From: Spirochaetota bacterium | Lineage (GTDB): Bacteria > Spirochaetota > UBA4802 > JAFGDQ01 | DNA: 64,000 bases | Assembly (NCBI GenBank): GCA_016932015.1 | Contig: JAFGDQ010000059.1 | Coordinates: 18,145-82,144 of the forward strand | Direction of reading: 5' to 3' | Part shown: piece after piece, positions 52,359-61,190 of the stretch | How positions within the stretch are numbered: position 1 is the stretch's first letter | How the letters are laid out: every line of letters starts with the position of its first letter | The notes under the pieces: generated by a model | The model's input: only the letters and a program-made list of their open reading frames with translations | The model's database searches: none | What the model was told of the DNA's origin: nothing | Position numbers and translations under genes: made by a program

Positions 52359-53375
52359 CTATTTCCCTCCGGGAAATTTTTTGATCCCCTCCCCCACAGG
52401 AAAAGACATCATAAAAAACAGCTGCTTTTTAACATTGCGAACAACAAGCGGGCCCTGTTCCACATTCGGCGGGATATATACTCCGAAACCTTTTGTAATA
52501 ATGTGTTTCTCCCCTCCGATCCACAGCTCCGCTTCAGCTGCAAGATCTGTAATGCTGTCATAGTTCAAAGAGGTAAGATTTATTATCGTTCCATGTGACG
52601 AAGCATGCGGATCCATTATCTGAATACCTGACTTTGATGTATCTCCCGGCAGAATAGAGAACGTATCACAGCCTAACTCACAGCCGGGTATAATCTTTTC
52701 ATCAATACAGGCTATGTGTCTGAAAAATTCCGGATTAATCTCCATCATAAAATCCGGTCTTTTTATATCTTTCTGATCACCGGCAAAAACAAAATACTTC
52801 AGGCTTTCCTTAGTATTTTTTTTCGGAGCGCCCGGCCTGGGAAGGTCGGTAGTATGCTTCGCATCCTCTTCATGCACTTCTTTTTCACGCGTATACATTC
52901 CAGGTGCGAATGTCCAGTGCCACACCGGTTTATCCGTAACGCGGCCGCCTGCCGGCTTTGTGGGCATGTGCATCATGCCCGCGGGAATATACGCAACCCA
53001 GCTTTTATCAAGCATAACTTCTTCATCACCCATTATCATACCCATAGAGCTTGTATCTTCAGGGTCATCCAGATTTGTCCCCCACCATGAAAGTATTTCA
53101 GGTACGTCATGAACATGCGGGAACATGGGCGCATTCGGAGTTGTACGCTTTGCGAGTTCATCCGGAGTAATCTGACCAGGATAGGAAGAAGGCCATATCC
53201 ATGCAGACTCATTGTAATATGCACCCGGTATAATATCCTCATCGACCCAGAGAATATGCTCCATTTTTATGCGAAGTCCGTCAGCTGCCAGCATATCCCT
53301 TTCCTCCGGTTTGGGCCCGGGCAGCAAATGCCTTTTGTGCAGGGTTGTACAAATATACTTTTCGTAATCCGCCAT
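52359..53375 (-). CDS. Duplicated-cupin-like protein (family member 3)
   Basis: 338 residues from the ATG at 53375, chosen for AAGGAG 6 bases upstream (an in-frame ATG at 53411 lacks one). Half 1 has FPHVHDVPEILSWWGTNLDD and YIPAGMMHMPTKPAG, with an HxHD...E start and a late His. Half 2 has TDLAAEAELWIGGEKHIITKG and YIPPNVEQGPLVV, in which the metal residues are lost. The GTNLDDPED and E-L-W-I-x-[GN] segments match members 1 and 2. It is the most divergent of the three. It may be an enzyme or a binding protein; no neighbour decides. Confidence 0.75.
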   Translation of the reverse strand: MADYEKYICTTLHKRHLLPGPKPEERDMLAADGLRIKMEHILWVDEDIIPGAYYNESAWIWPSSYPGQITPDELAKRTTPNAPMFPHVHDVPEILSWWGTNLDDPEDTSSMGMIMGDEEVMLDKSWVAYIPAGMMHMPTKPAGGRVTDKPVWHWTFAPGMYTREKEVHEEDAKHTTDLPRPGAPKKNTKESLKYFVFAGDQKDIKRPDFMMEINPEFFRHIACIDEKIIPGCELGCDTFSILPGDTSKSGIQIMDPHASSHGTIINLTSLNYDSITDLAAEAELWIGGEKHIITKGFGVYIPPNVEQGPLVVRNVKKQLFFMMSFPVGEGIKKFPGGK

Positions 53376-54232
53376 ATCATCTCCTTTGATACTGTGTTTA
53401 AAAAGCCGCATGATGCAGAATACATGCTGATAAGAATATCAATCGATTCAACAGAAATTACATTATGATTAAAACACGTAAGCAGAAATTTTGTTCTGTA
53501 TTTTTTTGAATTGAAAGGTGAAACCTTTTTACTGCAGGTAAGATATTCATCAGTACACAATATGTCAATAAAATTAAGCTGCAGTATTTGTCATATAGCG
53601 GAACACAGTAATTACTTTATTAACTCCCGTAAAATTTATTATTTTACCTTAAAAAATGCTTTTTACATGGCAGCAACATTTTTACTTTAACCGGCATCAT
53701 TTTAATGTATACAGGCTTCTTTTTCAGTATGGAGGCATGCCTGTCCAGTATGACGGTACTCTCTTCCGGTATGACGGCATCATTTTTAGTATGGCTGCAT
53801 ACCCGTGTAGTATGAAGGCTGCTTTCAGAATAAATATTATATTGAAAGCACTGCTTTACATGCAGAACCGCTGGAGATAAAAAACATACGGCTGCCTGTG
53901 AAGATATAGTGTCATACGATATAGAATTAATGAATCCTGCAATGATCAAAAATACTGTTTTTTCATACGATTGAAAACCATTTGACTATTTGAAGCATTT
54001 CTATTGTTCTGCATTATGTTAAATTCAAAGCAGCAGTTGATGACATTTTTATACTCATAAAAAGTGACTATTCAGCTGTTATCTATATTATGCATGAAAA
54101 CTGCTTCGCAGGAAGGAATAATTACCATAAAAATAATAATCCGGCAGGCACCTCTTTGAGCCGGTATTGAAAACGAATCGGATAATATTACCTGATATTC
54201 GAAACAAGCTTAACTTTCAGGAGATTTACAAA
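53376..54232. other. Large gene-free region
   Basis: About 860 bp between divergent cupin gene 3 (minus) and the cysteine synthase gene (plus), the longest stretch without a gene. It contains the 21-bp tandem repeat at 53705-53830 and a hairpin CCGGC/GCCGG at about 54142-54164 upstream of cysteine synthase. The start of cysteine synthase is fixed by CAGGAG at 54218-54223. I recognise no riboswitch. Confidence 0.55.
53705..53830. repeat. Degenerate 21-bp tandem repeat (about six units)
   Basis: The core [AG]GTATG[GA] recurs at 53705 (weak), 53726, 53747, 53768, 53788 and 53809, spaced 21, 21, 21, 20 and 21 bp. Consensus is roughly CAGTATGACGGCAT followed by seven variable bases. Because 21 is a multiple of three, one plus-strand frame reads a heptapeptide pattern (FQYGGMP, VQYDGTL, FRYDGII) and the minus strand reads another (DAVIPEE, STVILDR). 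Both frames are short and lack a convincing start. The single 20-bp step breaks a continuous frame-preserving array. It is probably a decaying minisatellite or protein-binding array. Confidence 0.7.
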
Positions 54233-55123
54233 ATGCTTACGACAAATAATATACTGGACTTGATTGGAAATACACCTTTGGTGCGTCTGAAAAAAGAAAA
54301 TATCTTTGTTAAAGCGGAATACCTTAATCCCAGCGGAAGCATAAAAGACAGGGTCGCGCTCGCAATGATTGAAGGAGCTGAACGCGAAGGGCTGCTTAAC
54401 AAAGATTCGATAATTGTAGAACCCACAAGCGGAAACACGGGAATAGGACTCGCTCTTATCTGCCAGCTGAAAGATTACAAAGTTCACCTTGTAATGCCTG
54501 AAAACATGTCGGATGAACGCAAACGACTCATACGCGCTTTCGGAGCCGAGATTACTTTTACACCTGCGGAAGAATCACTGCCTGGAACTGTAAGGGTTGC
54601 ATATGAGATGGCGGCAAAAGACAAGCGTATTTATGTCCCGAATCAGTTTTCAAATCCTCATAATGCGAGAGCTCATTACGAGGAAACCGCGCATGAACTA
54701 TGGCGCCAGATGACAGGTGAGGTTGACTGCTTTGTAGCAGGCATCGGCAGCGGCGGCACGCTTCAGGGAATCGGAAAATTTCTGAAGGAGCACAATCCTG
54801 ATGTAAAGATATTCGCTGTTGAGCCTAAAAACGTGTCTGCTCTTCTGGGACATGAACCCGGACTTCATCAGATACAGGGAATTGGCGACGGGTTTGTTCC
54901 TGACATTCTTGATGTATCGCTTGTCGATGATGTAATAGAGGTTACAGATGACGATGCGATCAACACTACAAGAGAACTCAACAGGCATTTCGGGCTTCTG
55001 GCAGGAACAAGCTCCGGAGCAAATGTCTGGGCTGCGAGAAAAGCAGCAAAAAAGATCAGGGGAAATATCGCTACTGTGCTGCCGGACAGAGCTGAGCGGT
55101 ATTTTTCCACTGCTTTGCTTTAA
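54233..55123 (+). CDS. Cysteine synthase (O-acetylserine sulfhydrylase family)
   Basis: 296 residues from the ATG at 54233 (CAGGAG upstream); a possible upstream start at 54167 adds 22 residues without similarity. It makes cysteine from O-acetylserine and sulfide with PLP. IGNTPLVRLK opens the fold; the PLP lysine is in NPSGSIKDR; EPTSGNTGIGLAL binds substrate; GIGSGGTLQGIGKFLKEHNP binds PLP phosphate; GTSSGANVWAA closes the active site. CysK and CysM cannot be separated here. The short length suits the CysK/CysM core. Confidence 0.93.
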   Translation: MLTTNNILDLIGNTPLVRLKKENIFVKAEYLNPSGSIKDRVALAMIEGAEREGLLNKDSIIVEPTSGNTGIGLALICQLKDYKVHLVMPENMSDERKRLIRAFGAEITFTPAEESLPGTVRVAYEMAAKDKRIYVPNQFSNPHNARAHYEETAHELWRQMTGEVDCFVAGIGSGGTLQGIGKFLKEHNPDVKIFAVEPKNVSALLGHEPGLHQIQGIGDGFVPDILDVSLVDDVIEVTDDDAINTTRELNRHFGLLAGTSSGANVWAARKAAKKIRGNIATVLPDRAERYFSTALL

Positions 55124-55171
55124 TATTTCAAAAGCCCGGGTATCTGTTCCTTATTAAAAGTATATTCAGAT

Positions 55172-55205
55172 TTCATGACCCGGAAATTCAAATCCGGGTC
55201 ATGAA
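55172..55205. terminator. Hairpin between convergent cysteine synthase and citrate synthase genes
   Basis: TTCATGACCCGGA (55172-55184) pairs perfectly with TCCGGGTCATGAA (55193-55205), loop AATTCAAA. It lies between the 3' ends of convergent genes (55123 and 55276). T-runs are short, so termination efficiency is uncertain but the symmetry suits a bidirectional role. Confidence 0.65.
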
Positions 55206-55275
55206 TTGATTTGCATTCTTTTGCTGAATACTGCCGGATCATTGGGATCAGGTAAGCCTTAAAAATCTGTTAAAA

Positions 55276-56649
55276 TCAACTATAATCACGACGCGGGAAT
55301 ACATTCTTGTATGCAGGCCTTATAATTCTACGGGCGTCAAATGTGAGTTCCTCAAGCCTGTGGGCACACCAGCCTGCAATCCGCGACATTGCAAATAAGG
55401 GAGTGTATAAAGCGGGTTTAAGGCCAATGCAGCTGTATACAAAACCTGAGTAAAAATCCACGTTCGCACACACTCTTTTCGCGGCTTTTGAACCTTTATA
55501 TTCCTGAAAAATCGCAGGTGCAAGATTTTCGATCATTGAATATAATTCAAACTCCTCAAGCCTGTTCTTTTCAATTGCAAGTTCCCTTGCCATTTTTTTA
55601 AGAAGTAACGCGCGCGGATCGGAAATTGTATATACGGCATGACCAATACCGTAGATTTTACCGGACCTGTCATTTGCCTTTTTATTAAGTATTTTATACA
55701 GATAATTCGAGACTTGTTTTTCACTGTCCCACCGTTTGACATTTTGTTTTATATCCTCCATCATACCCAGAACCTGATGATTAGCCCCTCCGTGCAGCGG
55801 TCCTTTCAGTGAAGCAATTGCCGACGCTACAGCCGAATATGTATCGGTACCTGTTGAACTGGTAACCCTGATTGTAAATGTCGAATTGTTTCCGCCTCCA
55901 TGCTCCGCGTGAAGAATCAGTGAAAGATCAAGTATGTCAGCTTCCAGCCTGGTGTATTTATCCTGCCCCTTAAGCATGAGCAGAAAATTTTCCGCTGTAC
56001 CAAGTGAGGCATCAGGATGCCTTAATGACAGCGTTTTATGTTCAAACGCGTGTCTCATAGCGCGGTACGAATAAGCAATTATAATAGGAAACTTGGCAAT
56101 CAGATTTAATGACTGTTCAACAAGATTCGGAACTGATGTATCATCCGCTTTACTGTCAAGAGCATATAATCCCAGCACTGAACGGGCCAGAATATTCATG
56201 ATATCAGTTCCCTTTAAATTAAGGATCATGTTATTTGTAAAATCATCCGGAAGCACTCGCAATGTTCCCAGATATTCTCTGAATTTTAACAAACCGGCTT
56301 TATTCGGCAGTTTGCCTGAAATTAAAAGATATACTACCTCTTCAAAAGCATGTTTTTTAAAAGCAAGAGCATTCTTTACGATATCTTCAACGTCAATTCC
56401 GCGGTAAATCAGTTTTCCTTCTACGGGAATCAGCTTATTGCCGTTTTTTTTGTAGCCGATAACATCACCAATATTAGTAAGCCCTACCAGTACACCTGTA
56501 TGATCAGCATTGCGGAGTCCCCGCTTGACATTATATTTTTCAAATACTCCGGGATCAAACTGAGACGCCTCTATTACGCTTTTCGATAAATAAGATATCA
56601 GATTATTCCTGCTCTTCCCGGTATTATTTTTTATTTGTTTTCTTCTCAT
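55276..56649 (-). CDS. Citrate synthase (citrate/2-methylcitrate synthase type)
   Basis: 457 residues. It condenses acetyl-CoA and oxaloacetate. The conserved blocks are LHAEHGGGNNSTFTIRVTSS, LKGPLHGGANHQVLG (substrate His) and GIGHAVYTISDPRA (catalytic His). FYSGFVYSCIGL with a late Asp/Arg region (MSRIAGWCAHRLEE) closes the active site. The GGGNNSTF form is found in a bacterial clade annotated citrate/2-methylcitrate synthase, so methylcitrate activity cannot be excluded. There is a basic N-terminal extension before residue 30. Single gene, convergent with cysteine synthase. Confidence 0.92.
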   Translation of the reverse strand: MRRKQIKNNTGKSRNNLISYLSKSVIEASQFDPGVFEKYNVKRGLRNADHTGVLVGLTNIGDVIGYKKNGNKLIPVEGKLIYRGIDVEDIVKNALAFKKHAFEEVVYLLISGKLPNKAGLLKFREYLGTLRVLPDDFTNNMILNLKGTDIMNILARSVLGLYALDSKADDTSVPNLVEQSLNLIAKFPIIIAYSYRAMRHAFEHKTLSLRHPDASLGTAENFLLMLKGQDKYTRLEADILDLSLILHAEHGGGNNSTFTIRVTSSTGTDTYSAVASAIASLKGPLHGGANHQVLGMMEDIKQNVKRWDSEKQVSNYLYKILNKKANDRSGKIYGIGHAVYTISDPRALLLKKMARELAIEKNRLEEFELYSMIENLAPAIFQEYKGSKAAKRVCANVDFYSGFVYSCIGLKPALYTPLFAMSRIAGWCAHRLEELTFDARRIIRPAYKNVFPRRDYS

Positions 56650-56868
56650 ATTTTTACTTCTGATGTGTATCAGAATACTTTTTTAACCTTATTAGTTTAA
56701 TGACCAGAAATAATCAATAGCTGAATATTTCTATTTAGTACATTTTTTGAAATAACGGATTAATATGCAGACGGGTGTTAATAAATGCAAGATGTTTTAG
56801 GGATTTGATTATTATATTTCTGTAAAATTAAACGGAATAGAAAATTACGGGTTTTAAACTTGTCATTA

Positions 56869-57801
56869 TCAGGAAACAACAACTCTGTTCCGCCCTGCGT
56901 CTTTTGCTTTGTAAAGGCAGCTGTCCGCTGCTTTAATGATATCCCCGGGGTCATTCATATTATCCGCATAGGAGCTTACACCGAGACTGATGGTAACCAG
57001 AATCCCTTCAATTTCCTTTACCTGAGTTTCTACCAGTAAACGCAGTTTTTCAGCGACCTTTCCCGCGTTTTCAGGTAAAGTTTCAGACAGAATTATCGCT
57101 ATCTCCTCTCCGCCGTATCTGCATGGAAAATCGCTTGAACGGACATTATCGTTTATAATGCCGGCAACTGTCTGAAGAACGGAATCTCCTTTCTGATGTC
57201 CGTAAGTATCGTTTACTTCTTTAAAATGATCAATATCAATCATGATCAGACCAAGAGGACGCCTGTAGCGCTTTCTTCTTTTCCACTCATCAGCCAGCTT
57301 TTTTTCAAAGCTGCGTCTGTTGTACAAACCGGTAAGAGTATCACGATAAGCCAGATCGGATAAATTTCTTTTTTTCGCGCTGAAAAGCCTTTTTATTTCT
57401 GAAAACCTTTCTTTTAAAAGCGGGTCATGAACTTCCCTCATAAGCTCATTGATACGGTTTTCAAGTATAATGCTGTCCTCAGGGGAAATTGTTTCCTCCA
57501 TAACATCCACTCCGACACGTGTCATTGTAAACTGCAGCTCAATCCTTCCAATCCGGAGACTGTCTTTACTGTTAAGCCGGGCTGAGCTGATTTTACTGCC
57601 GTTCAGAAAAATTCCGTTAGTACTGTTTAAATCTTCAATGATAAATGTGTCCTGGTCCCAGGAGAGCCTGGCATGGGTTCTTGAAACTGTTGTATCTGTA
57701 ATAAAAATATCATTATCCGGGTTCCTGCCGATCGTATATGTTTCACCTGAACGCAGGCGGAATCTACGTTTTCCTGTGTTTAAATAATAGTTAAATTTCA
57801 T
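56869..57801 (-). CDS. FHA-GGDEF protein (cyclase domain variant GGEEI)
   Basis: 310 residues, soluble. An FHA phosphothreonine-binding domain (about 5-92) shows YTIGRNPDNDIFITDTTVSR, HARL and LNSTNGIFLNG. A charged helical linker follows, then a GGDEF domain (about 148-308) with YRDTLTGLYNRRSFE, MIDIDHFKEVNDTYGHQKGD and the active site RYGGEEI. An RSSD I-site precedes it by five residues. The last Phe of GGDEF is Ile, so activity may be altered. FHA input links it to Ser/Thr phosphorylation; no Hanks kinase is in the window. Confidence 0.92.
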   Translation of the reverse strand: MKFNYYLNTGKRRFRLRSGETYTIGRNPDNDIFITDTTVSRTHARLSWDQDTFIIEDLNSTNGIFLNGSKISSARLNSKDSLRIGRIELQFTMTRVGVDVMEETISPEDSIILENRINELMREVHDPLLKERFSEIKRLFSAKKRNLSDLAYRDTLTGLYNRRSFEKKLADEWKRRKRYRRPLGLIMIDIDHFKEVNDTYGHQKGDSVLQTVAGIINDNVRSSDFPCRYGGEEIAIILSETLPENAGKVAEKLRLLVETQVKEIEGILVTISLGVSSYADNMNDPGDIIKAADSCLYKAKDAGRNRVVVS

Positions 57802-57895
57802 GAATAAATACTAAGCTGCCTTTTCTTTTTCAGTATAAAATCTTTCACTCTGAAAGCTAACCCGGAAGAACATTAAGTTAATATTTTACATAACA

Positions 57896-59461
57896 TTAAA
57901 TATTTTCAAGTATGGAATCGGCAATTCTGATTCCGTCAACAGCCGAACTCACAATTCCCCCTGCGTAACCGGCACCTTCTCCTGCGGGATACAGCCTGTC
58001 AATACTTACAGACTGAAAGTCTTTACGCCTCAAGATGCGGACAGGCGATGAAGTCCGGGTTTCAGCTCCAATCAGCAGTGCATCTTCTGAAAGAAAGCCT
58101 TTCATCCTTCTGTCAAATACCTGTAAAGCCTGCTTTAACTCATCAGTAATCCATGCGGGAAGATAAGCGGCAATACTATTTGCTTTAACCTGAGGTAAGT
58201 AGCTGGACTCAGGCAGTCCTGCGTCAACTTTGCCCTGCAGAAAAGAGGTCACTCTTTGCGCGGGAGAAACAAAACCGCCGCCGCCTGCACTGAATGCTTT
58301 TTCTTCAATGTTTCGCCTGAATTCTATTCCGCTTAATACGTCTCCGGGAAAATCATCAGGGTTTACCGTAACTACAAGCGCGGAATTTGAAAAAGGAGAG
58401 TCGCGCTTTGAATTGCTCATGCCGTTAACACAAAGCAAATTCTCTTCAGAGGAAGCATTTACGACCTGTCCTCCGGGGCACATACAGAAAGAATATACCC
58501 CCCTGCCGGTTTTTTTATTGCTGAATGTAAGTACATATTCAGCGGGAGGCAGGCTGTTTTTAAATTTTGAATTTCCGTACTGTATGCCGTTTATGAGCCC
58601 TGAAGGATGTTCAATACGTACACCTGCGGCAAACCCTTTTTTTTCAAGTGCTATATCATTCGAATTAAGCATCTTAAACACATCGCCCGCGGAATGGCCT
58701 GTTGCAAGCACAACCGCTCTTCCGGCATACTCTTTTCCTGATTCAGTCCTGACTCCTTTTACTGCTGCGCGCTCAGTAATGAACTCAACTGCCTTTTCAT
58801 TAAAGACAATCTGTGATCCGTTTTGAGCTATTGTGTTCCTGATATTTCTGATAATTTGTCCAAGCCTGTCTGTACCGACGTGGGGCTTTGCTTCGTACGA
58901 AACAGATTCATCAGCTCCATGCCTGATAAGCTCTCCGAAGAACCAGCGCGACTCAGGCCGCTTTGTACGCGCAGTCAGTTTACCGTCCGAATACGTACCC
59001 GCTCCTCCCTCGCCGAAAAGCACGTTGCTCTCTGTGTTGAGAACTCCCTGTTTTTCAAGCAAGGCGATATCCTTCACGCGCTCTTCAACAGGCTGTCCTC
59101 TTTCAAGCACAATTACATTTATTCCGGATTCAATCAGCCTCAGAGCGCAGAAAAGACCAGCGGGCCCTGCACCGACTATGATAACAGGCTCGCTGCTGTT
59201 GCGCTTTTTTATAACCGGTTCTTCAGGTTCCTCATAAACACTTAGATTATTCTTTTTAAGCAGGCTGCCAGCCTGATCATCCCGCACATCGGCAATTACT
59301 CTGTATCTGTATACAATGTTTCCCTTGTCCCTCGCATCAAGCGACTTTCTCGCAATACATATTTCATCGGCATTAATATTATAATTCTTCTTCAGTATAA
59401 AAGGTATTAAATCTTCACTCTGATCAGGATTAAGGGTAATGTCTTCAATCAGCAGTTTCAT
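57896..59461 (-). CDS. FAD-dependent dehydrogenase (COG2509-like)
   Basis: 521 residues. An N-terminal 80-residue segment lies ahead of the FAD site VIIVGAGPAGLFCALRL (GAGPAG at 97-102). FGEGGAGTYSDGKLTARTK is the characteristic segment of this uncharacterised FAD-dependent family, and RLYPAGEGAGYAGGIVSSAV near the C-terminus binds FAD. The segment MCPGGQVVNASSEEN is also conserved. Its substrate is unknown. Related proteins are broadly distributed in bacteria. Single gene on the minus strand. Confidence 0.87.
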   Translation of the reverse strand: MKLLIEDITLNPDQSEDLIPFILKKNYNINADEICIARKSLDARDKGNIVYRYRVIADVRDDQAGSLLKKNNLSVYEEPEEPVIKKRNSSEPVIIVGAGPAGLFCALRLIESGINVIVLERGQPVEERVKDIALLEKQGVLNTESNVLFGEGGAGTYSDGKLTARTKRPESRWFFGELIRHGADESVSYEAKPHVGTDRLGQIIRNIRNTIAQNGSQIVFNEKAVEFITERAAVKGVRTESGKEYAGRAVVLATGHSAGDVFKMLNSNDIALEKKGFAAGVRIEHPSGLINGIQYGNSKFKNSLPPAEYVLTFSNKKTGRGVYSFCMCPGGQVVNASSEENLLCVNGMSNSKRDSPFSNSALVVTVNPDDFPGDVLSGIEFRRNIEEKAFSAGGGGFVSPAQRVTSFLQGKVDAGLPESSYLPQVKANSIAAYLPAWITDELKQALQVFDRRMKGFLSEDALLIGAETRTSSPVRILRRKDFQSVSIDRLYPAGEGAGYAGGIVSSAVDGIRIADSILENI

Positions 59462-59692
59462 AAATTATTGATACGTATTTAATATTTTATGTTATCTTTA
59501 TTTAAAGACTGTTTTTTTACAAATCAATTAAAAAATAAATTTGACTCTATTTAATAATTCAAACATATTCCAATCAACAGTTAATTGCAGACATATACTT
59601 CCGGGCCTGCTGTATTCCGCGGTTTTTAATGAAAAATCAATGCATATGACCTGTACAGTAAATATCTGAAAAGGACGGTATCCCTGAAAATT

Positions 59693-60121
59693 ATGAACGA
59701 CCTGGAAAAAGCTGTAAATCTTTTAAAGACGGAAAATTATACATGTGTACTGGTGAAAAAAGACAGTACCTATACCAGCATAAAAGACGGGATATCGCCT
59801 GTAATTGATTTTATTGATTCAGGCATAGACCTGAAAGGATATTCTGCCGCCGATAAAATTGTAGGTAAAGCGGCAGCTATGCTCTTTGTTTTAACCGGAG
59901 TAAAAGAAGTATTCGGGTCTGTCATGAGCACAAAGGCGGAAAGCATACTGTCTCAATACGGTATTGAATATTCAAATGACATTCTTGCTGAATATATTAT
60001 AAACCGCCAGGGCACAGGCCCCTGCCCCATGGAAAAAGCTGTGAAAGATATTGATGATCCGGCCTCCGCTCTCAAGGCTGTCAGGCAGACATTAAAAGAA
60101 CTTCAAAAGACACAAAAATAA
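59693..60121 (+). CDS. DUF1893 family protein (deaminase-like fold)
   Basis: 142 residues, no signal. The family pattern is LLKTENYTCVLVKKDSTYTS, GISPVIDFIDSGIDLKGYSA, ADKIVGKAAAMLFVLTGV and a C-terminal Cys-Pro (GTGPCPMEKAVKDID). DUF1893 has a cytidine-deaminase-like fold; the KAAA and GPCPME segments occupy the positions of deaminase motifs but not all zinc ligands are obvious. Activity is unknown. It lies 262 bp upstream of the envelope operon and is probably separate. Confidence 0.85.
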   Translation: MNDLEKAVNLLKTENYTCVLVKKDSTYTSIKDGISPVIDFIDSGIDLKGYSAADKIVGKAAAMLFVLTGVKEVFGSVMSTKAESILSQYGIEYSNDILAEYIINRQGTGPCPMEKAVKDIDDPASALKAVRQTLKELQKTQK

Positions 60122-60383
60122 ACCTTTAGCAGAATATTAATATTGCAAATGTCATGAAAAAAACCGCAGAAGCATTTGCTGAAATACCTTTCGGAGTTAT
60201 TTATTAATTATTCAACTTGACAAATGGAATAAAAAAATATCAGCTTAAATCAGGCAATTATTTAAAAATCAAAATTTCAGCAGGATAGATTATCCGCTTC
60301 CCGGTGAAAAAAAAATAAAATACTTCTTTAAACTCCCTCCAGTAAACTCTATTCTGTTGATATTAACAAAGAGGAGGTATAAT

Positions 60384-61160
60384 ATGAAACCCTTTCGTTT
60401 ACTGCCTTTATTACTGCTTCTGTTAAGTACACTGCTCACATGTTCTGCTGACAATATCACAAAAGTTACTGTCATGATCAGCAAAAACGGACACGCTGTT
60501 ATTGATCAGCAGAAACTTCCGCTCATAGACAGAATACTTAACATTTTCAGTTCTGAGGTATACGCGCAGACTTATTATGAACCCGGAGATACAACGCAAT
60601 TTCTATTATGGGCTTTTGCGGATGACTGGGAGGAAGAAACTTATGTTGTTGCTGACGGTAACGCATCTTCAATAAGTATTGAAGTGCCTTCAGGCCCGGA
60701 CAGATACATTTTTCTTTATTCTTTTGGAACTTACGATGTTAATTACATTGGAAGTACCCAGGTGGACCTTCCTGGCGGCGAAGTAACTGTACAATTGAAT
60801 ATGTATCCATGTATTTATGATATTGATACTCCGGATTATACTTTAGGTAATACATATGCAGAATTTACCTGGTCATCCGACCCTACAATTTCTGAAACCT
60901 ATTCAAATATGAATGTTTACAGATCCTGCATGACCTGTTCAGATGATTCTTTTTATCAAATAGGTGAGTTTATTCCGATAACTAATGGATTCTTTACAGA
61001 TGGGGAAATAAGCGGTACAGACTATTACTACTATATCTTTATCTTTCAGATAGACGCAGGCGCCGCAGACAGTCTGCCGATACCCGCTAATTTTACAGCT
61101 ATGTCTGATGAAATGCTATATCTCTTTGAAGACGGTTCGATTTCATACTGGCTGATGTAA
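60384..61160 (+). CDS. Predicted lipoprotein of unknown function
   Basis: 258 residues from the ATG at 60384, supported by GAGGAGG 7 bases upstream. The N-terminus MKPFRLLPLLLLLLSTLLTC is a signal with a lipobox-like LLTC, Thr at -1 being unusual but tolerated in some spirochaetes. The mature part is beta-rich and acidic with many Tyr (YVVADGNASSISIEVPSGPD, SGTDYYYYIFIFQ), like an immunoglobulin-like exported domain. No similarity recognised. First gene of a four-gene plus-strand operon ending with a beta-barrel protein. Confidence 0.7.
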   Translation: MKPFRLLPLLLLLLSTLLTCSADNITKVTVMISKNGHAVIDQQKLPLIDRILNIFSSEVYAQTYYEPGDTTQFLLWAFADDWEEETYVVADGNASSISIEVPSGPDRYIFLYSFGTYDVNYIGSTQVDLPGGEVTVQLNMYPCIYDIDTPDYTLGNTYAEFTWSSDPTISETYSNMNVYRSCMTCSDDSFYQIGEFIPITNGFFTDGEISGTDYYYYIFIFQIDAGAADSLPIPANFTAMSDEMLYLFEDGSISYWLM

Positions 61161-61190
61161 TTATATTCACATTAACTCAAAAACAGGTAA

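Noticed and set aside
53656..53880. 74-residue plus-strand frame across the 21-bp repeats
   Set aside because: No ribosome-binding site, short flanks and a 20-bp step that disturbs the register; treated as repeat, not as a gene.
53644..53949. 101-residue minus-strand frame across the same repeats
   Set aside because: Same repeat artefact; no start signal and no recognisable domain outside the repeats.
55172..55205. Possible tRNA (T-loop-like TTCAAATCC)
   Set aside because: The surrounding bases form a simple hairpin between convergent genes and no cloverleaf can be drawn.
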